Assembly: GCF_009363755.1 (NCBI RefSeq)
Contig: NZ_CP045417.1
Location: 2,294,001-2,358,000 of the forward strand
Direction of reading: 5' to 3'
From: Halomonas sp. THAF5a
Lineage (GTDB): Bacteria > Pseudomonadota > Gammaproteobacteria > Pseudomonadales > Halomonadaceae
DNA length: 64,000 nt
Positions 40,618-50,000 of the stretch are shown in pieces; position 1 is the first letter of the stretch; each line of letters starts with the position of its first letter. The notes beneath the pieces were generated by a model. It was not told the DNA's origin and did not search any database. It was given only the letters and a program-made list of their open reading frames with translations. The translations under genes were made by a program, and so were the position numbers.

Positions 40618-41853
40618 TCACCAATGAGGAAGGTAAGTAGCTGAAGCCCCAAAGTCAGCTGGCATTTTAGCTTTTGACAACTCTATAACTTGACGAAGAA
40701 AAAAAACAGGCTGATTAGGTGGGAATCGTGCATGAGATCCAATTTTACTTGAAGAGTGCAGGTAGCCGTCCTCATAAAGGAGATACACTTGATCATGTGT
40801 AGTTTGCAACAGAGCGGCTGCTTCTTTGACGGTGAGCAACATATCACCGTAGTTTGGATGCTTTGACTTAGGGTAGGAATTCACAACACCATCTAAAAAA
40901 ACTAAAATTTCATTTAGTATGAAATTTTCTTGCAGAGTCAACCCTTTGATCAAAGTAGAAGCAGATAGTTTACTCCCTAAAGCAAAGCTAAGCGCAGTTT
41001 TATTATAACTTTTAACCAACTTTGCTTTAGAGAACTCCAGATCTGAAGAAAGAACTTCATGGAATGCGCGCGGCCAGCAAGTATAAAAATCTACTGCTTC
41101 ACGCAGCATCCTTTCAACTTCTTCCTCATTATTCACATCAGCATCATTTACTATGCAGAAATATAGCAATGCAGCATACCTAATAGAGAAAGAACCTGTT
41201 TTCTCCAAGGGGGAGCAGCCACCTAAATCCTGCTGCACTACCAATTCACTAAGCCAAATACTCTTTGGGTCGGCGCTTTTCACAGATGCACGCGATAAAT
41301 CATAACCACATCGACAGTGACCTATCATCTCACTATCGAGATATGAAATATGAATTCCGCAACTAGGACAATTATGGACAAGATTAACGCCGTGCTTGGT
41401 GCATGCAGTATAGGGAAGATAGTGCCAGGCCTGAGGTATATATATGCTTTCTGAAAGGCAAAGAGGGCAAACAGGAATCGATGATTTCCTTATAAAGCAG
41501 CGGGGGATGTGCTCCCCCCCTCTTGCTAAAGCTCGGTAATTACCGCAGAAATCAGCTGCTGAATTCCGGAGTGAAAGCGACAATAGAGGGAGGTCTTTAT
41601 TTTCTGACAACTTTTCAAATAACGATAGAGCCCGAACCCGGAAACTACTACTTTGTCGTGCATGCCAAACATTGACTGTTTTCAGCTCTAGTGGAAATGC
41701 TCCTCCTGCCTCGTGATCCTGCTCCTGCAGCCATTCTTTGACAGCGCCACTCAGCAACCTATATGACTCAAGAAAGTTCGCCTCAGTCAAGCGAAGAAGA
41801 TAACTCTCTAGCGATTCGTCAGAGAATGGCTTGGGCTGGACTAATAGCTGCAT
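40618..41853 (-). CDS. tniQ: TniQ, target-site adaptor of a Tn7-like CRISPR-associated transposon
   Basis: A 411-residue TniQ. The N-terminal QPKPFSDESLESYLLRLTEAN is the family hallmark. Zinc-finger cysteines and histidine follow at about residues 129/132, 151/154, 162/165 and 180/182 (CPLC, CTKH, CPSC, CRC). A C-terminal helix-turn-helix like segment is near residue 340. In known I-F3 systems two TniQ molecules bind the Cas6 end of Cascade and recruit TnsC, which brings in TnsAB for insertion. The ATG at 41853 has AGGAGG seven bases upstream. Adjacent cas8f confirms the type. No tnsA, tnsB or tnsC is found in this window. Confidence 0.92.
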   Translation of the reverse strand: MQLLVQPKPFSDESLESYLLRLTEANFLESYRLLSGAVKEWLQEQDHEAGGAFPLELKTVNVWHARQSSSFRVRALSLFEKLSENKDLPLLSLSLRNSAADFCGNYRALARGGEHIPRCFIRKSSIPVCPLCLSESIYIPQAWHYLPYTACTKHGVNLVHNCPSCGIHISYLDSEMIGHCRCGYDLSRASVKSADPKSIWLSELVVQQDLGGCSPLEKTGSFSIRYAALLYFCIVNDADVNNEEEVERMLREAVDFYTCWPRAFHEVLSSDLEFSKAKLVKSYNKTALSFALGSKLSASTLIKGLTLQENFILNEILVFLDGVVNSYPKSKHPNYGDMLLTVKEAAALLQTTHDQVYLLYEDGYLHSSSKIGSHARFPPNQPVFFLRQVIELSKAKMPADFGASATYLPHW

Positions 41854-41875
41854 ATGCGACCTCCTGAGTCTTTTT

Positions 41876-41905
41876 TTTATACTATCCAAGTGGCCATATG
41901 GACAA
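41876..41905 (-). promoter_or_regulatory. Candidate promoter and operator of tniQ-cas
   Basis: On the minus strand TTGTCC (41900-41905) and TATAAA (41876-41881) are 18 bases apart. An imperfect palindrome, TGGCCATATGGACA (41891-41904), overlaps the -35 and spacer, a natural operator site. It would let tniQ-cas be expressed independently of the upstream helicase gene. The divergent Xre protein is one candidate regulator. Confidence 0.45.
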
Positions 41906-41909
41906 ATTA

Positions 41910-43292
41910 TTAATAGACCCCTAAGATTTCCTGTCGGTACTGATTAGAGAAATAAATTTCCATGATTGTTGTCGCTCTGTGTGACAAAGAACTCCCTTGT
42001 TCTTCTGCTGAGCTCTCAGCAGCTGGGGGCTGTCCCAGTCTCTCCGCGAGATGATCGGCCAAAAAAGGCAAATACGGCTGTGCTTCTAAGCTGCTGTCCT
42101 CTGCTTTTACACTAGATAGCACAGCTAGGTCATCCGGAAGATCATCTGCAACTCTTCTCGCGAAGTGCTTTAGCATTTGTTCAGCGATCACAAAAAGCCA
42201 GGCATGATTATCCGTGTCTTCTCTTCTTCGCAAAACTCGCCCTAGCACCTGACGAAAATACATTTCTGTCCTGATTCGACTGAGGTAGCAGCACACCTGC
42301 AAACGTGGAATATCAGTACCTTCGCTGATCATGCCAACTGAGATGATCCATTTTTTGGTACCATGCCGAAAGGCATCAATGCGCTCCTGCGCATCCGGAG
42401 AACGGTAAGTCACGATTATACTATCCTCTCCCAGCTGTGCCAGAGAGTTCGCAATTAGATAGGCATGCTCTACATCCGTGGCAACGGCTAGTCCTCCGGC
42501 GTCCGAAACTTCCTCTCGCACCTCGTTCAGCTTTCTTGTTGCCAGTGTCAGAAGCTGCCCCATGACTTGTTCATGGTGCACCAAATCTTCATAGGTCACC
42601 GGCGACTCGCGCAGCAGGCAGTTCACGCTGCCAAATTCTTGCGTCTGCTTAGCATCAAATTCCTCGAGCTCCAAGTGGACTTGCTGATTATCCAACACCA
42701 CGATGCGTGGTGACCGGCACACACCATCACGAACGGCTTCCTGAAGGCCATACCGATAATCGCAAACCAGCCGTCCATCGGGATCGGAATAGCGAGCCAG
42801 CACGATGCTGCGCTCATCCGAGCGCCAGGGCGTTCCGGATAAAGCCAGCGTATAGGTCGCACGATCTTGCACCCGCTGCAGAATCTCATATCCCCAACGA
42901 TTGCTCATGACGGGGTCTCCACCAGCACAGTGATGGATTTCGTCAAATACCGCTAACACGCGATATTCTTCGAGCAGCTGCCAGAATGCGTCTTCCAGGA
43001 ATGGCATCGCCTGATAAGTATACGCGGCTCCCACGGCGCCAATGGTGCCATCGAGCCGCTTCTCCAGCACCTCGAAAAAGGTGCTACGGATTCCCTCGAC
43101 GATCTGCCGAGATGGAGCAAAGCAGATCACCAGATCGATACGCCCTGCTTTCATCAACGCCGACGCCAGCCCAGCTGCCATGCGTGTCTTGCCGGCTGCT
43201 GGCGTTGCCTGGCAGAAAAAGTGCGGTGACTGTGGGTTCAACTTTGCCATGGCCTGGTCAATGCAGGCTCGCTGCCACTCTCGCAGCTTCAT
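41910..43292 (-). CDS. Superfamily 2 DEAD/DEAH-box helicase
   Basis: A 460-residue helicase of the restriction-helicase type. Motif I is ATPAAGKT (residues 29-36), motif II DEIH (117-120), motif III SGTPW, and the C-terminal RecA domain ends with QVLGRVLRR as motif VI. No nuclease or other domain is attached. Its ATG overlaps the stop of the upstream winged-helix gene, and its own stop is 57 bases before the tniQ start, all on one strand. Base composition is more GC-rich than tniQ-cas. It may be cargo, part of a defence module, or a partner of the TniQ-Cascade operon; function is unknown. Confidence 0.82.
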   Translation of the reverse strand: MKLREWQRACIDQAMAKLNPQSPHFFCQATPAAGKTRMAAGLASALMKAGRIDLVICFAPSRQIVEGIRSTFFEVLEKRLDGTIGAVGAAYTYQAMPFLEDAFWQLLEEYRVLAVFDEIHHCAGGDPVMSNRWGYEILQRVQDRATYTLALSGTPWRSDERSIVLARYSDPDGRLVCDYRYGLQEAVRDGVCRSPRIVVLDNQQVHLELEEFDAKQTQEFGSVNCLLRESPVTYEDLVHHEQVMGQLLTLATRKLNEVREEVSDAGGLAVATDVEHAYLIANSLAQLGEDSIIVTYRSPDAQERIDAFRHGTKKWIISVGMISEGTDIPRLQVCCYLSRIRTEMYFRQVLGRVLRRREDTDNHAWLFVIAEQMLKHFARRVADDLPDDLAVLSSVKAEDSSLEAQPYLPFLADHLAERLGQPPAAESSAEEQGSSLSHRATTIMEIYFSNQYRQEILGVY

Positions 43293-43879
43293 TGTCTGCT
43301 CCCTTGCAATGCTTGCAGGGTTTTCTCCAGCGCACGCAACTGCCCCAGCAAACGCGAGCTGCGATTGCGAGCCTCCAGATACTCGGCTTTCAGGGTGTCC
43401 GCTAGTTGAGGAAGCTCCTCCATGAGGCTCTTGTACTTCTCCGCCTCCCCCAGGCTACTGAGCATATCCAGCCGGGTCTCCTTATGCTGAGCCTCGAGGA
43501 CTGCGATTGGCCTACCATCCTGATGAGTCCCACTCTCCGGCCCATCGGGCTGCGATACGCTCGTGACATCGGTTTTAGCACCAAGCTTTGCTTCGAACCC
43601 CGGCGAGATCAACTTGACCCGCAGGTCCGACGGTTTCTCCAGCACGTGGTACACCTGCCCTCGCTTCCGCCGCTCTGGGTCTCTCTGCACCCAACCATTC
43701 TTGATCATGCGCTTGACATGGCTGTAAAGATATTTCCTCAACTCACTGATATCAAAATTAAAATCTTTAATACTCTCTGCGTAGGCATCGCGTACACGGA
43801 CCATGGTGAAGGTCGCGAAGTCGTCCTGCATCAACAGGTGATAGAGGCGCTGATCGAGTGAGCAAATTCGAGTTTTCAT
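43289..43879 (-). CDS. Winged-helix protein with C-terminal coiled coil, unknown function
   Basis: A 196-residue protein not assigned to a named family. The first 110 residues look like a winged helix (helices then a basic wing around WVQRDPERRKRGQVYHVL), which suggests DNA binding. The last 60 residues form a likely coiled coil (LMEELPQLADTLKAEYLEARNRSS and after). It overlaps the helicase by four bases, so the two are a cotranslated pair, a common arrangement for a helicase and its DNA-recognition partner. It starts 110 bases from the divergent Xre gene. Confidence 0.65.
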   Translation of the reverse strand: MKTRICSLDQRLYHLLMQDDFATFTMVRVRDAYAESIKDFNFDISELRKYLYSHVKRMIKNGWVQRDPERRKRGQVYHVLEKPSDLRVKLISPGFEAKLGAKTDVTSVSQPDGPESGTHQDGRPIAVLEAQHKETRLDMLSSLGEAEKYKSLMEELPQLADTLKAEYLEARNRSSRLLGQLRALEKTLQALQGSRQ

Positions 43880-43989
43880 GCAGCACCTGGAGGATCGTAG
43901 GGCACGAGAATCGCAAAATGCGGATTATAGTCCGTGGCCGGTATGACCGCAACGCAGCATAGTGCCGCCTCAGATCGACCGAGGGGCCT

Positions 43990-44214
43990 ATGGACCAGCT
44001 GGCAGTCGCATTGGGGAAGCAGATACGTCAAGCACGCAAGGCACAGAGCCTTTCCCAGGACAGGTTAGCCCTGCTATGCGGTATCGATCGCAGTTATATG
44101 GGCCGAATCGAGCGCGGCGAAGTCAACTTGACGGTGCAGAAACTTTACCTTTTAGCAAAGACACTTAACCATGACCCTCGCGAGCTGTTGCCAGATCCCA
44201 GTTCTCTAAATTAG
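43990..44214 (+). CDS. Small XRE-family regulator
   Basis: A 74-residue protein made of a single Cro/C1-type helix-turn-helix (LSQDRLALLCGIDRSYMGRIERGEVN). It is divergent from the winged-helix, helicase and tniQ-cas run of genes with a 110-base promoter region between. A GAGGGG ribosome-binding site precedes the ATG. Xre regulators are common upstream of tniQ-cas operons in I-F3 elements, where some control guide-RNA expression; this one resembles restriction-modification controller proteins in size. Its targets are inferred. Confidence 0.82.
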   Translation: MDQLAVALGKQIRQARKAQSLSQDRLALLCGIDRSYMGRIERGEVNLTVQKLYLLAKTLNHDPRELLPDPSSLN

Positions 44215-44307
44215 CACTCACGCTACTCATCTTATAAATTAGCTCAGCCTCATTTACTTAGCTGAAAGGTCAGGGCTAATCGCATGGGCCCAGGTCGCTG
44301 CAACGAC

Positions 44308-45189
44308 CTAGATTCGAAATGCGCCCAAGGAGATGCCATGTGCCATTATGGCCTCCTGAGTCACGGCCAATTGCTCCTCGCGAAGTCTCTTCAGCAGCAT
44401 GTTCAGCTCGCAATTACGACTGTCACGCTCCATTGACTGCAATATGGGCTGCTGAGCCAGGAAGACCCCGGGCTTGTTGACACATTCAGGAACAGCAGTG
44501 TGCGGCTCTGGCACCAGCAACCAAAACCTCTCACTTCCCACGAGCGGGAGGTATGTGTTAACTGCTATCGATACGCCCCCAGCGTCATAGTCACCGCAGT
44601 AACCCAGGTGGACGCGCTCAGGAAGCGCCTTGAGCCAGCGATTGAGAGCGCCCTGCCCATGATCATGCCCTCGGTAACAGATCAGTGTGTCGCTGCGCCA
44701 GGCAGTGGGCAGGAGCGGGAGCAGATCCCACCAGCGATCCATGACCGCACCGTTCTCGATCACCATGACGCGGCGACATGTCTCGGTGTCCAGGCCAAGC
44801 CGGGAAGTCTCGACCGACAGCACGGCACCTGGCGGCGTGGGCACCCGCACCGCTTCAGGTGCATCACCTCTGACCACTACCGCCCCGCCCGGCATGGCGA
44901 CACGCTGCAGGCTACCTAGGGCCGCCTTGCCTGACAGCTTTTCGTCTCGCACGGCGCCGGCCATGCCGATGCGGTCCTGCTGCATATCCAGGGTGCGCAG
45001 GTCCGCTCCCAGCTCGCGCTGAAAGGCATTCGCCAGCACGTCACGATCCCGCTCGGTGAGATGCAGTTTCTTCCCAATCCGGGTGCCGATACCCAGCTCC
45101 TCGTGCAGCTGAGCCCAGCTATTCGTCCATGTCACGGACGCCTGCTGGTACCTCAGCACCTTCTGCACGCTGACGGTCATGCGGCGCAT
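44308..45189 (-). CDS. jetD: JetD, Toprim-domain nuclease subunit of a Wadjet system
   Basis: A 293-residue protein with a C-terminal Toprim domain: the acidic VIENGAVMD motif near residue 170 and the GDYDAGG motif about 60 residues later provide the Glu and Asp-x-Asp metal ligands. In Wadjet, JetD nicks or cleaves plasmid DNA after loop extrusion by JetABC. It is shorter than many JetD proteins, which carry a longer N-terminal arm. ATG at 45189 has AGGAGG just upstream; ATG at 45180 overlapping the jetA stop as ATGA is the alternative. It closes the operon. Confidence 0.82.
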   Translation of the reverse strand: MRRMTVSVQKVLRYQQASVTWTNSWAQLHEELGIGTRIGKKLHLTERDRDVLANAFQRELGADLRTLDMQQDRIGMAGAVRDEKLSGKAALGSLQRVAMPGGAVVVRGDAPEAVRVPTPPGAVLSVETSRLGLDTETCRRVMVIENGAVMDRWWDLLPLLPTAWRSDTLICYRGHDHGQGALNRWLKALPERVHLGYCGDYDAGGVSIAVNTYLPLVGSERFWLLVPEPHTAVPECVNKPGVFLAQQPILQSMERDSRNCELNMLLKRLREEQLAVTQEAIMAHGISLGAFRI

Positions 45190-46445
45190 GCATCCTCCTC
45201 CTGGCGGAAGACAACGTCGGCCACCTCGATATTGCCCGAGTAGCGCTCCACCACATGGGCCTGGAGTTCGAAGGGCGGTACCGGTGCCCTGTCGGCCATG
45301 AGAGTCTGCAGGCGCTGCATCACGGCCAACAGCCACACCTCCTCCGGGTGCTCGACGCCCAGTACGTGATAGGCCTCCAGCGCCGAGGTCGGCCCCACCT
45401 CCAGTAGATGAGGCAGTGCCTCGAAGAGGTTGTCCAGCGCGGTGTCGAGGGGGGCCTCGGGCTCCTCCACGACATCGTGGCGGCTATCCTGGACATGTGT
45501 CGGCGCCTCGGCGGCATCGGCGTCGTAATCCGCGCTTGCGGCTTTCTGGCGCAGCACCCCCGAGACGATGTCGGTCAGGGCGTTGGCCTGCGAGGCGTCT
45601 TCGATATCCGCTGTGGCACGCAGGTCCATGGGGACCACGGTCGCACAGACATCCGGGACATTGATGGCCCCCTCCACCAGCGCCGGATCCGGAGTGTAAC
45701 CGGGGTTCCGCTCATAGTGGGTCAGGAAGACATCGATGAGACTGCTGTAGCGACGCGCCTCGAGATCCTTCTCCAGCTTGGCAAGATTTTCCCGGAGCCC
45801 GTGGGTAGCCCCGACAAGATCACTGCGCAGGCGATCGAGATTACGGCGCAGCACCTTCATGAGCAGGTACTGCAGCGTATCGCTGGCACCAGCCAATCCC
45901 GTGAGATAGTTCGGTGTCAGTGTGTCGAACAGCCGGTTGAGGTCCTGGGCCTCGGAGATCGCTCGCTTATTCTCGAGGATGCGCTGATCCAAGTCGCTCA
46001 CCATGCTGAACTGGTGATGAATATAGCCGGTGAATCGCTGCGTGATCTGGCGTAGGGTATCGATCAGGCTAGCCACCACTTCCTGGGCTTGCGCCTCGCG
46101 TAGCTCACGGTCCTCCTGAGCACCGGTGCGGACGGCTGCGGCATAGCTGTTGGCGATGTGCTCCAGATCCTTCACCTGGTCAGCGGCGGCACCACACGAT
46201 AGCTGACGCCGATAGCTCTGGGTGACATGGTGCATAAGGTCGCTGACCACCCGGGAAACCTGGCTGTAGGGCCGGTCCTCGTCGAGGTCGAAGATCAGGC
46301 GGTGCTTGCGCAGCTGCTCTATGGCCTGCTGGTTCTCAGCGGTCTCCGGAATCGCCCCGCGGTTCTCGAGACAGGCATCCGCCAGCACCTGGGCATGCTG
46401 GTATAGGGCCCACAGCGCCCGCTGGGCATCGTCATGGCGTGCCAT
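45177..46445 (-). CDS. jetA: JetA, MukF-like kleisin of a Wadjet system
   Basis: A 422-residue helical protein lacking enzymatic motifs, with long helices in the middle (from about residue 90 to 230) as in the MukF/MksF kleisins that bridge the SMC heads. It lies between jetB and jetD and overlaps both. Family assignment relies on gene order and overall helical architecture more than on a short motif. A predicted acidic linker (around residues 290-320) separates the middle and C-terminal winged-helix parts. Confidence 0.8.
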   Translation of the reverse strand: MARHDDAQRALWALYQHAQVLADACLENRGAIPETAENQQAIEQLRKHRLIFDLDEDRPYSQVSRVVSDLMHHVTQSYRRQLSCGAAADQVKDLEHIANSYAAAVRTGAQEDRELREAQAQEVVASLIDTLRQITQRFTGYIHHQFSMVSDLDQRILENKRAISEAQDLNRLFDTLTPNYLTGLAGASDTLQYLLMKVLRRNLDRLRSDLVGATHGLRENLAKLEKDLEARRYSSLIDVFLTHYERNPGYTPDPALVEGAINVPDVCATVVPMDLRATADIEDASQANALTDIVSGVLRQKAASADYDADAAEAPTHVQDSRHDVVEEPEAPLDTALDNLFEALPHLLEVGPTSALEAYHVLGVEHPEEVWLLAVMQRLQTLMADRAPVPPFELQAHVVERYSGNIEVADVVFRQEEDACAA

Positions 46446-47097
46446 GGAACATGTCCTCCTGCTCCTGGCTCATCGCCTCCTCGTCCTCGCGCTCGGCCTC
46501 CGCGAGGCCTTCCTGCTGGCGAACCCACTCCATCAGGTCACGCAACAGCGACCACTTGCCAGTGGCCCGGTACATCGCCCCGGAGGTACCGAGCGGCTCC
46601 AAATACCCCATCTTGTGGAGCTTCTCCAGCAAGTGGCGCAGCCGCTGTCGGGGATCCCTCACCTTGCCGCGCAGCCCGAACTTGGTGGCAATCACCTCGA
46701 GCTCTTCCTGCAGCGCACTCGACGACTCGATGGCCTTGAGCCATTCGCTCTCGCTGACGACATCCATGGCCATGATCGGATGATGCTGCTCAGAAGTAGA
46801 TCGCGACATCCGCAGCCAGCGAATCATGGCTTCCCAGCTGTTGGTCAGATCGGCGAACTGATGGCGCAGGATGTGGCGAGTGCTGGCATCCTCGGTATCG
46901 AGGTAGACCGCGTAGAAACTCACCATGTCGCGGGTCTGCGCCAGGCCACGGCCCAGCGGGTTCAGGTAGCCGCGAACCCGCTCCTGGGTGCCACTCGAGG
47001 ACAGGTAGTGGTAGATCTCAGGCGTGGCTACCGAGCACACGACGCCGCCTTGCAGCAGGTGCTCCAGCGTAGCGCGAAACAGGGGATCAGAGCTCAT
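46432..47097 (-). CDS. jetB: JetB, MukE-like subunit of a Wadjet system
   Basis: A 221-residue winged-helix protein of the MukE/MksE type; the segment LLEKLHKMGYLEPLGTSGAMYRATGKW near residue 165 is the recognisable second winged helix, and the acidic tail is typical. The ATG at 47097 overlaps the end of jetC by 11 bases; its own end overlaps the jetA start by 14. A much longer upstream frame is a shadow of jetC. JetB dimers bind the JetA kleisin. Confidence 0.82.
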   Translation of the reverse strand: MSSDPLFRATLEHLLQGGVVCSVATPEIYHYLSSSGTQERVRGYLNPLGRGLAQTRDMVSFYAVYLDTEDASTRHILRHQFADLTNSWEAMIRWLRMSRSTSEQHHPIMAMDVVSESEWLKAIESSSALQEELEVIATKFGLRGKVRDPRQRLRHLLEKLHKMGYLEPLGTSGAMYRATGKWSLLRDLMEWVRQQEGLAEAEREDEEAMSQEQEDMFHGTP

Positions 47098-50000
47098 CGG
47101 TGGACTCCTGGGTGGTGCTCGAGCTGTCGGTGACAGGCGCTTGTGTGTCGAGGGCTTCCTCAGGCTCGGGCGCCGGGGTGGCCGCATCCTGTGATGTGAC
47201 GCGCATTGCCAGGCCGGCCAGCAGCGGGTTATGCGTGTTGCTCTCCTTGGGCACCATGCGCAGTACGCCCTTGTGCTTGTCGAGCAGTACCTTGTTCTCG
47301 AAGTAGCGCAGCAAGTCTGCGGTGATGCGCGGCTCCGCACAGAAGAGCGAGATGTTGCGGTCGTTCATCATGCGGAACAGCTTCACGCTGTTTTCCGGCG
47401 CCAACTCACCCAGTTCATCGATGGGCCAGGTAATATTTACCCTCTCATCGGGGCACAGGTAGCGGGCCAGAGCGCTGAACAGCACCAGGATGGCCAGGCG
47501 CGAGATGCCCTGGCTGCCCGACGCGTTGAGGTCACTGTCGGTACGGATCGGTACCCGCCTGCCCTGCTCGAAGAACTCGATCTCCAGCTCGACCATGCTC
47601 GCCAGGGAGTGCGTGCTCATCCGGGCGTGTTTGAGCTGTCCATCGATGTTGATCAGACGCGTCAGCAGCGCCTCACCCGGGAGCTCCGAGAACCCGGTCA
47701 CTGCCCATTCCGCCCAGGCCGCCGCAAAGTCGGCCAGGTCACGCCAGAAGCCGAACTCGTGTATCTTCGACTTCACCCTCAAGCTCACATCGCTGATCAC
47801 CGTGAACTCGTGGCTAGTGTTCAGGTGATTGTCCAGCCGGCGCGTGATGCTCTTGGTGTTCCGCTCCAGAGTCTTGAGGCTGTCGTGATAGTCGCTGAGC
47901 TCCCCGCCGATCGAGTGGACGTTGACGATGACGCCCTGCTCGATTTCAGGAACCCGATGCTCCAGGAGCACTTCCAGGTCCTGCATCTGCTCCAGCGTGA
48001 AGGCATTGCTCCCCTCGTCATGCTGGCTCTTGCTGCGCCGGTCTTCACGCATATTCTGCCAGCTCTGGAAGACCTTCGAGCCGGGGTGCTGCGCCAATGT
48101 GCTCCCACACTGCCGGGCGCTCTTCAGGACAGTCTGACGCTGCTGCTCTGTCACGCTGAGCAGGCGAGCCAATTCGTGGATGAGCTGCTCACGCCCTCGG
48201 GTCGTCACTTCGGCAGCGAGCCCCAGCACCGAGTCGACACGGGGCAGCTCAGCGATCACCCCCGCCGCGGTATCGGCCAGCAGGGTGTCGTCCTTGATCT
48301 CGCTCTCCAGGCGATCGACTTTCTTCCCTGCCGCCTTGCGTGCGGCAATCAGCATCTTATGGACATCCCGGTAGGCGTCCTGGACCGACTCCAGGGTGTT
48401 CTTGGCTCGCGCCAGCAAACCCTCCGAATCACTCAACGCCTTCTCATACCCAGCCTTGTGGGCCCACTGATCGCGCAGCCATGCCTCGTACTCGCTCACT
48501 CGCGGCCTCAGTTGCTCCGCCCGGGAGATGTCGTCGGACAAGGAAGTGACGAGCTTGCTGGTGTCGCTTACCGCCTGGGGGTCAACGCCCTCCTCACTCA
48601 TGGCCTGCAGGCGCCAATCGTCCAGCTTCAGAATGGCGTCCTTTTCCCTGTCCACTGAATCCTGCAGGGAGTTCTCGAACGAGGCCTTCTCGTCCTGCAG
48701 GCGCTCCTTGTCGACCTGCTGGTCGGCCAGCGCTTGCTGGTACTGAGCACCATGCTCGCGCTGGCGGTTGTCCCGAAGCGTGCGGGCAGCGCGCTCCTGC
48801 TCCTCCAGGGTATTTTTCGCGGCTTCCAGCCGCTCCTGCACTTCCTCGGCCCGGGCTTTCTGCGCCTGCTCGATGCGGTGCTTGAGGCTCGTGTCGCTCG
48901 CCTGCGCCTGGGTGAGCTTGTCGTTCGCCTGCTCGAAGCGGTTCTCGGCCACCTGCACCGCTTGATCCGCCGCCTTGAGCTCACCCGATGCCTTCCTCGC
49001 CTGGTCTTCCAGGCGGTCGGCCTCCCCTTGCGCGCTACGAACGGCGTCCTTGAGCTTGGCCAGGCGCGCCAAGAGGACATCCTCCTCCTCGGCAGCATCC
49101 GGGCGGTCGACGTCATCCAACTCCAGGGTGATCCCGAAGGCCTGTTCCAGGTTCGGCGAGTCCGCCAGGGCCGGCGACAGATCGCGGCGCGACAGCAGTC
49201 GGGGGTCGAGCACCTTGCCCAGCGTGTCGTGCCACGGGAGCTCGGAATTACGCAGGAAGGCCAGCAGCGTCCCGTCCTCGGGGTACAGCTGCTTGGTCAG
49301 CTTATCGAGTTGCTCCTTCTTTGCGCTCAGCGCTCTCGCCGCGGCGTCATGTGCCGCCAGCACCTCATTCCGCGCCTCCGTTTTGTTACCGAACTCCTTC
49401 TTGGCGGCATCGCTCAGGCCACTCGCCCGCGTCACCGCTGCCTGCGCATCTTCGATGGCGCCAGCCGAGTCCTCTAGCTGAGCCTGCTCCTCGTCCGAAG
49501 GGGAAACGGCTCGCACCCGCTCATCCTGGAGCTCGTTGATCGTGGCCTGCAGCGCCCGGGACTTCTCACCGGCCTCCTGATCCAGCGCGCTGATTTCCTC
49601 ACCCTGGCACTTGCCCAGTTCGATGAGCGCCTGGGCCTGGCGCTCCACCAGTGTCATCAGTTCCGTGGAGAGCGTCTTTACGCGCCCCTGGAGGCGTTCT
49701 TGCTCCTTGCGGTACTCCTGCTGCGTCTCCGTCCTGCGCCCAGCGAACTCGCCCTCGATGTTCGCTACTCTCTTGGTCATCAGCTCGAGGTTTTTCTGCT
49801 CCTCTCGCCAGCGCGTCTGGAGCTCCGGGATAGAAGCCACCAGGCGCTTGCTCTCGCTGATATTCTCGTTCTCCCACGCCTCCAGACCTTCCTCGAGCCC
49901 CTGGATGCGATTGCGTTCAAGCTCGACCGCTTGCTCATGCTTGATGATCTCGGCGTTGAGGCGGGTCTGCTCCTGATTATGCTTTTCCTCCAGCGCCTCA

